From contig NZ_CP051625.1 in assembly GCF_012844345.1 (NCBI RefSeq), positions 2,480,001-2,544,000 of the forward strand: DNA of 64,000 nt, in the 5' to 3' direction. Below, piece by piece: positions 28,625-35,988 of this stretch. The notes beneath the pieces were generated by a model. The model saw only the letters and a list, made by a program, of their open reading frames with translations, ran no database searches and had not been told where the DNA came from. The position numbers and the translations under genes were made by a program. How positions within the stretch are numbered: the stretch's first letter is position 1; every line of letters starts with the position of its first letter. The stretch comes from Pseudomonas sp. gcc21 (GTDB lineage: Bacteria > Pseudomonadota > Gammaproteobacteria > Pseudomonadales > Pseudomonadaceae).

Positions 28625-29196
28625 ACCTTGTGATCTCCGGCCGCAACCTGCTGACCAGTGAGCAGGCGCAACGCTACGTACACCAGCGCAGCCAAACCTA
28701 CATAGAGCGCCAGGGTGCTCAGGTATTGTGGATAGTAGGTGGCTATGCGTTCGAACATGCCGGTCATGGTCTGCGCGCTATGCCGACCCGACAGCCAATA
28801 GAAGCCACCGCTGGAAAACAGCTGACACACCAATGCACTGATCGCCACCGTGGGCACCAGAATCAGCAGACTGGAGACATGCTCACGGTGCCAGTGGGCA
28901 TACAACCGACCGCCAAACCAGAGCGCGCCATAGGCCGGCACCAGCATCCAGTAGGCCCGCGTCATGCAATGGCTATCACTGGCCCAACCGGTCGACATCA
29001 GATCCATAACCAACGCCTGCAAAAACAACAACGGGAATGCCCAGCGCGGACGCAACAGCACCCCCGCCAGGAAGAACACCGCCCAGGACGCACTGGGCAG
29101 ATTCACTGCACTGAAGTGACTGCCGCGACTGATTGCCATCAAGAGTACGAGTACAACGCCTACAGCCATCTGGCTGCGTTTGGATAGTGCCAACAT
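28621..29196 (-). CDS. Six-TM membrane protein in the B12 operon
   Basis: 191 residues with about five or six hydrophobic helices (VGVVLVLLMAISRG, WAVFFLAGVLLRPRWAFPLLFLQALVMDL, SSLLILVPTVAISALVCQLF, YLSTLALYVGLAALVYVALRLL). It sits between btuB and cobO, overlapping cobO by 4 bp and 11 bp after btuB, so it belongs to the riboswitch-controlled operon. Size and topology fit an S-component-like or inner-membrane corrinoid/cobalt uptake protein, but no motif proves it; no btuCDF genes are nearby. Similar unnamed genes occur at this position in other Pseudomonas cob operons, as far as I recall. Confidence 0.7.
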   Translation of the reverse strand: MLALSKRSQMAVGVVLVLLMAISRGSHFSAVNLPSASWAVFFLAGVLLRPRWAFPLLFLQALVMDLMSTGWASDSHCMTRAYWMLVPAYGALWFGGRLYAHWHREHVSSLLILVPTVAISALVCQLFSSGGFYWLSGRHSAQTMTGMFERIATYYPQYLSTLALYVGLAALVYVALRLLTGQQVAAGDHKV

Positions 29197-29207
29197 AGTT
29201 TTCTCCT

Positions 29208-31022
29208 TTAGAGTGGTTGGTAGCGCACAGTCAAATAACCGGCCCGGCCTGGCTGCTGATAGCTGGCGGCGGTTTCGTATTGGGTGTCGAACAGATTGCT
29301 GACCCGCGCCTGCAGCCGCCAGGCGTGGCTGAACCAGTAGGTGGCACGTAGGTCGACGGTGTTATAGCCGTGCAGGTCGGTAGTGTTGGATGCGTTATCC
29401 CAGCGGCGGCCTTCGGCATGCAGGCTGGCGCCGACACCGATACGCCCAAAGCGGCGATCGATATCCAGATTGAACAGCTGCTCGGCGCGGCGTGCCAGCA
29501 GATCGCCCTGCCCAGGACGGGAGGACCGGTTCGCGGGATCCTGCAAAGTCAGGTTGGTGCGCCAGTCCCAGTTAAGCCACTGGCTGTCCATCTCGAACTC
29601 AATGCCCTTGATCACGGCTTTGTCGACGTTCTCCGCCAGATAGATGCCGCCACCCAGGTTCACGCTGGCGATCAGATCTTCCACTTCGTTGCGGAACAGA
29701 TTGACCGACCACTGACCCCAGTCGTGTTGACCACGCAGGCCCGTCTCCAGGTTGCGGGAGGTCTCTTCGCTGATGTCCGGATTGCCGAAGCCGGGGTAGT
29801 ACAGCTGGTTGAAAGTGGGCGCCTTGAACGCGGTACCGTAGCTGGCCACCCATCGCAGGTTGTCAGACAGGGTCAGGCCATAGCCGAGATTGCCGGTGGT
29901 GTGCTCGCCGTGCTGCTCGTTGTCATCGTAGCGCAGGCTCGCCTGCCATTCGTGCACACCGCGCTGGCCAAGATATTGGGCGTAATAGCCGTGGTTACTG
30001 CGCCGGGACTCGCTGTATTCGGTGGTGCTGCTGACCTCATCGGCCAGATAGTCATAGCCCACCGTAAGCAGATGACCGGGCGCCAGATCGATATCGTTCT
30101 GCCAGCCGAGTGTGTCGCGGCGGGTATCAAAGCGACTGAAAAAAGTGCTGCCGTTAAAGTTGTCGCTCTTGTCTTCGCTGCGTGCAGCCTGCAGCGACAC
30201 GCGCCATGGCGTTAGCGGCGCAAAACGGGCATTGACGCCATGGGTGGTCAGTACCGCGTCGGAATTAGCCTTGAAGCCAGAGTCGTAGTCGTTGCTGGAA
30301 TGGGACTCCAGCACATGGCCTTCGAGCTCCAGACCATTATCGAAACGGTAACCCGCGCGGACATTACCAGACAGCTCGCGATACCCGTCATGATCCGGCT
30401 CGCCATGACTCGGCCGCGCATTAATACCTCGGGTCGACAGACTGGTAACACCCAGACTGTACCAGCCATCACCCACTCCACCGGATACGCCAGCGCTACC
30501 GGCATGGTGATTCCGGCTGCCCGCAGTCAGCGACATCCAGGGCTTGGCTTCCCCACCCTTGCCCCGGCGAGTGAAGATCTGGATCACCCCGCCAATGGCT
30601 TCGGAGCCATACAGACTGGAGCGCGGGCCACGCACGATCTCGATGCGTTCGATCTGCTCTACGGGCAGATTCTGCAGCGCCGCATCGCCGCTGGTCACTG
30701 AACCAATACGCGCGCCATCGATCAGCACCAACACATGTCCCGAACCGCTACCGCGGATACCAATGCTGCCGGCTTTGCCCGGGCCGCCATTGTTGACGAT
30801 GCTTACCGAAGGCGTACGGCGCAGCAGATCCGGCAGATCGGTGGGCTGAAGACGTTCGATATCGGCGCGATCAATGCGGGTAACCGCACCCAGACTGGCG
30901 CCAAGGGACTGGCCGGTCCGCGTGGCGGTAACGACCTGATGGTTCAGGGAAAGGGATTCTGCATGGGACAGGCAGGCAACGGCCGTCAGGGCCAGCGCCA
31001 GGGTTGTGCGTGCAAATTTCAT
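29208..31022 (-). CDS. btuB: TonB-dependent vitamin B12 receptor
   Basis: 604 residues from ATG 31022 (MKFARTTLALALTAVACLSHA, signal peptide). The TonB box region is LNHQVVTATR, followed by the plug domain (LPDLLRRTPSVSIVNNGGPG, IGIRGSGSGHVLVLIDGARIG, EIVRGPRSSLYGSEAIGGVI) and a 22-strand-type barrel ending in GYLTVRYQPL. It imports cobalamin and precursors across the outer membrane with TonB-ExbBD energy. It is the first gene behind the cobalamin riboswitch, which supports B12 as the substrate. The frame extends upstream into the riboswitch, which is not coding. Confidence 0.95.
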   Translation of the reverse strand: MKFARTTLALALTAVACLSHAESLSLNHQVVTATRTGQSLGASLGAVTRIDRADIERLQPTDLPDLLRRTPSVSIVNNGGPGKAGSIGIRGSGSGHVLVLIDGARIGSVTSGDAALQNLPVEQIERIEIVRGPRSSLYGSEAIGGVIQIFTRRGKGGEAKPWMSLTAGSRNHHAGSAGVSGGVGDGWYSLGVTSLSTRGINARPSHGEPDHDGYRELSGNVRAGYRFDNGLELEGHVLESHSSNDYDSGFKANSDAVLTTHGVNARFAPLTPWRVSLQAARSEDKSDNFNGSTFFSRFDTRRDTLGWQNDIDLAPGHLLTVGYDYLADEVSSTTEYSESRRSNHGYYAQYLGQRGVHEWQASLRYDDNEQHGEHTTGNLGYGLTLSDNLRWVASYGTAFKAPTFNQLYYPGFGNPDISEETSRNLETGLRGQHDWGQWSVNLFRNEVEDLIASVNLGGGIYLAENVDKAVIKGIEFEMDSQWLNWDWRTNLTLQDPANRSSRPGQGDLLARRAEQLFNLDIDRRFGRIGVGASLHAEGRRWDNASNTTDLHGYNTVDLRATYWFSHAWRLQARVSNLFDTQYETAASYQQPGRAGYLTVRYQPL

Positions 31023-31149
31023 CGGTGCTCCGTCACCGTACTCACCCGTACGGCATGGCTGGTTAAAAGCAGCCGCGACGGACAGGGGCAAACGGTTTCG
31101 ACACAGATGAAATCGCTCCACCCGCAGTGCCCGCCGCACTACTGTGACA

Positions 31150-31345
31150 TGCGACAGGCCGGTCTCCGGACTCATGAGTGGATTGACTCCGATGACCCGA
31201 CCTTCCCATGCGAAGCACAGTGGTCTTGCTGGATCATCCGCCTGGCACACCGAAGTGGCCGGCACTCATTTACCGTTGCGGGGGCAGTGCCGGAATTGTC
31301 TGGAACAGACGCACCGGCTTCCCAGTTTCACCCGCCAATTACTGG
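31150..31345 (-). promoter_or_regulatory. Cobalamin riboswitch
   Basis: Reading the minus strand, the leader of btuB contains, in order, GTGAAACTGGGAAGCCGGTG, the conserved core CTGCCCCCGCAACGGTAA (31270-31287), a peripheral arm with GACCACTG and TGGGAAGG, and the closing segment GGAGACCGGCCTGTC near 31150-31170. This is the AdoCbl riboswitch architecture. It ends about 130 bp before the btuB start, enough for a terminator or RBS-masking expression platform. When cofactor is plentiful it should shut off the whole btuB-to-cobS operon. Confidence 0.93.
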
Positions 31346-31499
31346 CAGGAACCTGAAGCAGCCGGAAGGTTAGGAGTTTTGCGTGAGGAAGTAAAGGGCG
31401 AGCTGGATGGCAAATCAGTGCGCTTCAATGGGCATGACAGTACGGGACACCCGTCCCTGATAACAAAAACGAAGGATTCTCAACCGTAAGCAAGCGCCT

Positions 31500-31562
31500 T
31501 TAGTTGCACTTAGTAGACCAACGTACTAAGTTAGTAACCACCTTTACTAAACGATACTAAGT
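31500..31562 (+). promoter_or_regulatory. Stacked TTAGT/ACTAA palindromes (putative operator)
   Basis: Directly before the ATPase start there are two perfect inverted repeats: CTTAGTA-N8-TACTAAG at 31509-31530 and TTAGTAA-N6-TTACTAA at 31531-31550, abutting without a gap. Extra half-sites are TTAGT at 31500-31504 and ACTAA at 31556-31560, the latter two bases from the ATG. No Shine-Dalgarno sequence is visible. A bound protein here would block transcription or ribosome entry. Confidence 0.6.
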
Positions 31563-32684
31563 ATGGCTACCACGACTATCAAGTGGCATTACGCTCGCAC
31601 TGACTTGGCCGAACAGGTTCTGGACCGGTTCGATATTGGGGCCACCACTGCGCTGACTTTGTTTGCCCCTCGCCGAATGGGAAAAACAGAGTTCCTGCTG
31701 GAAGATCTCTTGCCCATGGCTGCAGAGCAGCAAGACTATTTGACCGTATACGTGAACTTCTGGGACCGAATGGCCGACCCTGTCGACAGCATGATCCTCG
31801 GTCTGCAAAAGGCCTCGAGACAGTTCAGATTCACAACCAAGGCCAAGCAAGTGCTCTCCAGGCTGCGCGGGGGCGGGATTGATACGCCAGTCGGGGGCTT
31901 ACGTCTCGAGTTAGCAGAGGCCGATAGGCGTCAAAAGCTGGAAGCGGTTCAGGAAATGTTCGATGCATTGATGAATGACGGTCGCCGCGTCCTGTTGGCA
32001 TTGGATGAGGTACAGCACTTGGCTACCAACTCGGCATTCGAGCCCCTGGTGTTCGCGCTCAGAGGGATGATCGATACCAACAGGCAGCAGGTCAGGGTGA
32101 TCTACACCGGATCTAGTCGCAGCGGGCTGCAAAAGCTGTTCAAGAGGAGAAATGCGCCTTTATTCAGTAGCGCACAACAGATTGAACTGCCTGAATTCGG
32201 CCGTGGGTACCTTGAGCATATGGCGACGGCTTTCAATATGGCTACCGGACGCACGCTGGATATCAATGCGTGCCAGGCCGCGTTCAAGATGATCAAGAAG
32301 GTGCCTTTTGACTATCGCCAGGTACTGGACCAGCTCATTCTGGGAGGAGGTACTGATATTCGCGCCGCGACCAGCGCATACATCCAGGAAAACAGTCAGG
32401 ACGAAACCTATTCCGACACCTGGACAGAGATGAAGCCCGTCGATCAGGCCGTCGTACGATGGGTGCTCTCTCGCAATCCGCAGGGAATCTATAGCCAGGA
32501 CGCGCGAGCCTTCATCGCTGAACGGCTGGGCCTGGATAAGATCAACATTCATCCTATCCAGAACGCAGTCAACCGGCTCATGCGCAACACGGTAATTGCA
32601 CCCGTAGGGCAAGGCCGTTATGAGGTGGAGGATCCTTATTTCGCGGACTGGGTGACGAGAACCCTGCCTAACCAGTCACGGTGA
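31563..32684 (+). CDS. P-loop ATPase (AAA/STAND-like) with C-terminal winged-helix region
   Basis: 373 residues. Walker A APRRMGKTEFLLE at about 34-46, Walker B LLALDEVQHLA near 140-150, sensor-1-like RVIYTGSSRSGLQKLF near 180. The C-terminal third (KPVDQAVVRWVLSRNPQGIYSQDARAFIAERL...VEDPYFADWV) looks like a winged-helix module, the layout of archaeal-type ATPases (PF01637-like) found in defence or toxin-like contexts. No partner gene is adjacent: btuB's leader is divergent and allA is convergent 20 bp away. The operator-like palindromes at its start suggest it is tightly repressed, possibly by its own winged-helix domain (inference). Biological role unknown. Confidence 0.75.
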   Translation: MATTTIKWHYARTDLAEQVLDRFDIGATTALTLFAPRRMGKTEFLLEDLLPMAAEQQDYLTVYVNFWDRMADPVDSMILGLQKASRQFRFTTKAKQVLSRLRGGGIDTPVGGLRLELAEADRRQKLEAVQEMFDALMNDGRRVLLALDEVQHLATNSAFEPLVFALRGMIDTNRQQVRVIYTGSSRSGLQKLFKRRNAPLFSSAQQIELPEFGRGYLEHMATAFNMATGRTLDINACQAAFKMIKKVPFDYRQVLDQLILGGGTDIRAATSAYIQENSQDETYSDTWTEMKPVDQAVVRWVLSRNPQGIYSQDARAFIAERLGLDKINIHPIQNAVNRLMRNTVIAPVGQGRYEVEDPYFADWVTRTLPNQSR

Positions 32685-32704
32685 AGATCAAATAGTCAGC
32701 CCGT

Positions 32705-33205
32705 TTACGCCAGGCTCACCCGTACCTCAAGCGGGTGCTCGTCGCAGTTGTGCCCTGCGCCGCCACGATCCACGACCAGAAACTCGCCTTCAGTCTCGAG
32801 CACGGATTGGATCGCATGCCAGGTGCCGGCGTGATAGTTCACGCCCTGCCTGCCGTCGGTGACGAAGGCGCGCACCTGGGCTGGATCGATCACGTCGCCG
32901 CGCGGCGCGACGACCACCACAAAACGCTCCCCGCGCAACGGAATGAAAGCCTGACTGCCCAGCGGATGACGTTCGAGGAAGGTCAGTTCCAGCGGCATCT
33001 GTACGGGCTGACTGACGAAGATGCTGATCAGCGTGCGAGCGTCGTCGCCCAGCGTCTCAACCTTTGCCAGATCGTGGTAACGGCGGGTGCGCCCGCTGTT
33101 GATCATGAAGAACTCGGCGTGGCGGTGATCGATCACATCGCCAAAGGCCACGAAGGCCTCGGGCGTCAGGGGTTCAGCCGTCAGCTGTAATGGTTGTTCG
33201 CTCAT
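32705..33205 (-). CDS. allA: Ureidoglycolate lyase
   Basis: 166-residue cupin-like enzyme splitting (S)-ureidoglycolate into glyoxylate and urea. Typical segments are LTPEAFVAFGDVIDHR, INSGRTRRYHDLA, FLERHPLGSQAFIPL and the metal/active-site region VNYHAGTWHAIQSVLETEGEFLVVDRGG. Full length. Last gene of the minus-strand allantoin operon, 12 bp after the ureidoglycine aminohydrolase gene. Confidence 0.95.
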   Translation of the reverse strand: MSEQPLQLTAEPLTPEAFVAFGDVIDHRHAEFFMINSGRTRRYHDLAKVETLGDDARTLISIFVSQPVQMPLELTFLERHPLGSQAFIPLRGERFVVVVAPRGDVIDPAQVRAFVTDGRQGVNYHAGTWHAIQSVLETEGEFLVVDRGGAGHNCDEHPLEVRVSLA

Positions 33206-33217
33206 CTGCTCGCTCGC

Positions 33218-34066
33218 TCAGCGGCCGTAGGTCGGCAGTTTCATATGGCGGTTGACGTCCTTGTACAGCAAATAGCGGAAGGGTCCTGGACCACCGGCAT
33301 AGCAGGCCTGCGGGCAGAAGGCGCGCAGCCACATGTAGTCACCCGCTTCGACTTCGACCCAATCCTTGTTCAGCAGATAGACAGCCTTGCCTTCGAGCAC
33401 ATAAAGACCGTGCTCCATCACGTGAGTCTCAGCGAAGGGGATCACACCACCGGGCAGGAAGTTGACGATGTTCACATGCATATCGTGGCGCATGTCCTGC
33501 GTATCGACGAAGCGCGTGGTACTCCAGCAGCCGTTGGTGTCGGGCATCACAATCGGCTCGACCAGGTTCTCGTTGGTCACGAAAGCCTCCGGCACGTCGA
33601 CGCCTTCCACCTTCTCGTAGGCCTTGCGAATCCAGTGGAAGCGCACCGCGGCGTCAGAGCGGTTGCGCACCGTCCAGTCACTGCCCGGCGGAATGAACGC
33701 ATAGCCACCCGGCTGCATGACGTGCTGCTCGCCGTTCAGGGTCAGCGCCAGTTCGCCTTCGACGATAAACAGCACGGCTTCGGCCTGCGGGTCGGTTTCC
33801 GGCTTGTCGCTGCCGCCGCCTGGCTGCACTTCCATGATGTATTGCGAGAAGGTCTCGGCAAAACCGGTCAAAGGCCGCGACAACACCCACAGGCGAGTAC
33901 CACTCCAGAAGGGTAGATGGCTGGTGACGATGTCACGCATCACGCCCTTGGGAATGACAGCATAGGCCTCGGTAAATACCGCGCGATCAGTCAGCAGCTG
34001 CGTTTGCGGCGGATGCCCACCCGTGGGAGCGAAATAGGTTCTGGGTTCGTTTGGACGCTGGGCCAT
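33218..34066 (-). CDS. allE: (S)-Ureidoglycine aminohydrolase (bicupin)
   Basis: 282 residues with two cupin domains. N-terminal half: PEGETFSQYI-like TFSQYIMEVQPGGGSDKPE and QHVMQPGGYAFIPPGS; C-terminal half: MHVNIVNFLPGGVIPFAETH, MEHGLYVLEGKAVYLL and the VEAGDYMWLRAFCPQACYAGG signature of YlbA/UGHY. It releases ammonia from ureidoglycine to give (S)-ureidoglycolate, the AllA substrate. Lies between puuE and allA, with 9 and 12 bp spacings. Confidence 0.94.
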   Translation of the reverse strand: MAQRPNEPRTYFAPTGGHPPQTQLLTDRAVFTEAYAVIPKGVMRDIVTSHLPFWSGTRLWVLSRPLTGFAETFSQYIMEVQPGGGSDKPETDPQAEAVLFIVEGELALTLNGEQHVMQPGGYAFIPPGSDWTVRNRSDAAVRFHWIRKAYEKVEGVDVPEAFVTNENLVEPIVMPDTNGCWSTTRFVDTQDMRHDMHVNIVNFLPGGVIPFAETHVMEHGLYVLEGKAVYLLNKDWVEVEAGDYMWLRAFCPQACYAGGPGPFRYLLYKDVNRHMKLPTYGR

Positions 34067-34075
34067 GGTGATTCC

Positions 34076-35011
34076 TTATACGGCGGCTGGAGCAGGATGA
34101 TGTTCGGCCCAGTGACGGGCAATGTCGATACGGCGTGTCACCCAGACCCGATCATGGGCCTCGATGTAATCCAGAAAACGCTGCAACGCCCGAAAGCGTG
34201 CGGGACGCCCGATCACGCGGCAATGCAGCCCGACCGAGAGCATTTTCGGTTGCTCGTCGCCTTCGGCGTAGAGCACGTCAAATGCATCCTTCAGGTAGGT
34301 GAAAAAGTGATCGCCGGTGTTGAATCCCTGCGGCGCGGCGAAGCGCATGTCATTGGTGTCCAGCGTGTAGGGCACGATCAGGTGATCATGCAGCTCGCCC
34401 TGACTGTCAGCCTCGCGGGTCCAGAACGGCAGATCGTCGCCGTAGTAGTCGCTGTCGTACAGGAAGCTGCCCTCATCCAGCACCAACCGGCGCGTATTGG
34501 GGCTGTCGCGACCGGTATACCAGCCCTGCGGCTTCTCGCCGTACAGACGCTGGAATATCTCGATGGCGCGTTGCATGTGCTCGCGTTCGACAGCTTCCGG
34601 CACGTCCTGGTAATGAATCCAGCGCCAGCCGTGACAGGCGATCTCGTGGCCCAGCTCCTTGAACGCCATCGCCACTTCGGGATGCCGCTCAAGAGCCATG
34701 GCCACGCCGAACACCGTCAGCGGCAGACCACGCTTCTCGAATTCGTTGAGAATCCGCCAGACGCCAGTGCGAGAACCGTATTCGTAGATCGACTCCATGC
34801 TCATGTGCCGCGCGGGAAAGGCCTCAGCACCCACGATTTCCGAGAGAAACTTCTCCGAATGACTGTCGCCATGCAGCACGCAGTTTTCTCCGCCCTCTTC
34901 GTAATTGAGCACGAACTGAACGGCGATACGGGCCTGTCCAGGCCAGTTGGCGTGGGGCGGATTTCTGCCGTAGCCGACGAGATTCCGTGGGTAAGAGGCA
35001 CTGATACTCAT
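34076..35011 (-). CDS. puuE: Allantoinase, polysaccharide-deacetylase type
   Basis: 311 residues from ATG 35011 (MSISASYPRNLVGYGRNPP). PuuE is the metal-independent NodB-fold allantoinase that hydrolyses allantoin to allantoate. Hallmarks: AVQFVLNYEEGGENC, GDSHSEKFLSE, MESIYEYGSRTGVWRIL, AMALERHPEVAMAF, GHEIACHGWRWIHYQ and WYTGRDSPNTRRL. The start is set by the shared divergent promoter region and by family length. First gene of the minus-strand operon. Confidence 0.95.
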   Translation of the reverse strand: MSISASYPRNLVGYGRNPPHANWPGQARIAVQFVLNYEEGGENCVLHGDSHSEKFLSEIVGAEAFPARHMSMESIYEYGSRTGVWRILNEFEKRGLPLTVFGVAMALERHPEVAMAFKELGHEIACHGWRWIHYQDVPEAVEREHMQRAIEIFQRLYGEKPQGWYTGRDSPNTRRLVLDEGSFLYDSDYYGDDLPFWTREADSQGELHDHLIVPYTLDTNDMRFAAPQGFNTGDHFFTYLKDAFDVLYAEGDEQPKMLSVGLHCRVIGRPARFRALQRFLDYIEAHDRVWVTRRIDIARHWAEHHPAPAAV

Positions 35012-35106
35012 GACTGTTGACCTTTTTACATGGTGAATACGTTGTGGCGTCTGGACACCCGCCACTTATCTGCTCCGATAAACAGATCGTATCTTTTTTG
35101 ACCGGA

Positions 35107-35144
35107 TTGATTGTATACAATTAAACTCAAACTTTGTGTACAAA
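35107..35144. promoter_or_regulatory. Putative GntR-family operators in the divergent puuE/racemase promoter
   Basis: A perfect palindrome TTGTATACAA lies at 35111-35120 and a related TTTGTGTACAAA at 35133-35144, midway between the divergent starts of puuE (35011) and the racemase (35165). The same ten bases occur at 38237-38246 ahead of the GntR-type regulator gene of this cluster. The TTGTNTACAA type suits FadR/GntR-FCD regulators. Confidence 0.7.
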
Positions 35145-35164
35145 TCCAGCTACAGGCCACAGCC

Positions 35165-35908
35165 ATGCACATCCGCGTCATCAACCCCAATACCACCCAA
35201 GCCATGACGGAGACCATCGGCGAAGCAGCCAGGGCTGTCGCCTCGCCCGGTACGCGCATCACGGCCTCCCAACCCGACAGCGGCCCGGTTTCGATCGAGA
35301 GCCATTTTGACGAAGCCGTCAGCGTCATGGGCGTTGTCGAAGAGATTCTCGCAGGCGAACGTGAAGGTACCGATGCCTACGTCATCGCCTGCTTCGGCGA
35401 CCCGGGCATCTACGCGGCCAGGGAGCTGACGCGCGCGCCGGTAATCGGGATCGCAGAGGCGGCCTTTCATATGGCCAGCCTGATCAGCACGCGGTTTTCG
35501 ATTGTCACGACCCTGCCCCGCACCATGATCATCGCCGAACATCTGCTGGAAAGTTACGGCTTCAGCCATAACTGCCGGCGTATTCGCGCGGCGGACATTC
35601 CCGTGCTTGATCTTGAAGACAACCCTGACCGCGCGCTGGAACTCATCATCGAGGAATGCCTGCGTGCCAAGCACGAGGACAACATCGGCGCCGTCGTGCT
35701 CGGCTGCGGCGGTATGGCCGACCTGACGCCCCAGATTACCGAGGCCGTCGGCCTGCCCGTGGTGGAAGGCGTGACCGCTGCCATCAAGCTGGCCGAAGCG
35801 CTGGTGGGGCTTGGACTCAACACCAGCAAGTACGGTGATCTCGCGTTCCCCCGGCCCAAGCCCTTCGTTGGACGCTTCGAGCGCTACTCCAACCTGAAGC
35901 TGGACTGA
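35165..35908 (+). CDS. Allantoin/hydantoin racemase (Asp/Glu racemase superfamily)
   Basis: 247 residues from ATG 35165 (MHIRVINPNTTQAMTETIG). The two catalytic cysteines are in VIACFGDPGIYAAREL and VVLGCGGMADLT, as in HpxA-type allantoin racemases and hydantoin racemases. It would interconvert R- and S-allantoin (or hydantoins) so that the stereospecific allantoinase can use both. Next to puuE (divergent) and an NCS1 permease; context favours allantoin. The frame also opens at an earlier ATG (35111) that overlaps the operator, so it is not used here. Confidence 0.9.
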   Translation: MHIRVINPNTTQAMTETIGEAARAVASPGTRITASQPDSGPVSIESHFDEAVSVMGVVEEILAGEREGTDAYVIACFGDPGIYAARELTRAPVIGIAEAAFHMASLISTRFSIVTTLPRTMIIAEHLLESYGFSHNCRRIRAADIPVLDLEDNPDRALELIIEECLRAKHEDNIGAVVLGCGGMADLTPQITEAVGLPVVEGVTAAIKLAEALVGLGLNTSKYGDLAFPRPKPFVGRFERYSNLKLD

Positions 35909-35952
35909 ACCTTGCTTTAAAAAAATTCAAAACCCTAGCCAGGAGCAAAACA

Positions 35953-35988
35953 ATGAAAAACAACATGGACAGCGAGTCAGCCTCATGA
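35953..35988 (+). CDS. 11-residue leader ORF coupled to the permease
   Basis: ATG 35953 with a perfect AGGAG eight bases upstream (35941-35945) opens MKNNMDSESAS and stops at TGA 35986-35988, which overlaps the permease ATG at 35985 as ATGA. The permease itself has no separate strong ribosome-binding site. The arrangement looks like a translational-coupling leader; alternatively it is the degenerate start of an earlier gene. Confidence 0.5.
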   Translation: MKNNMDSESAS

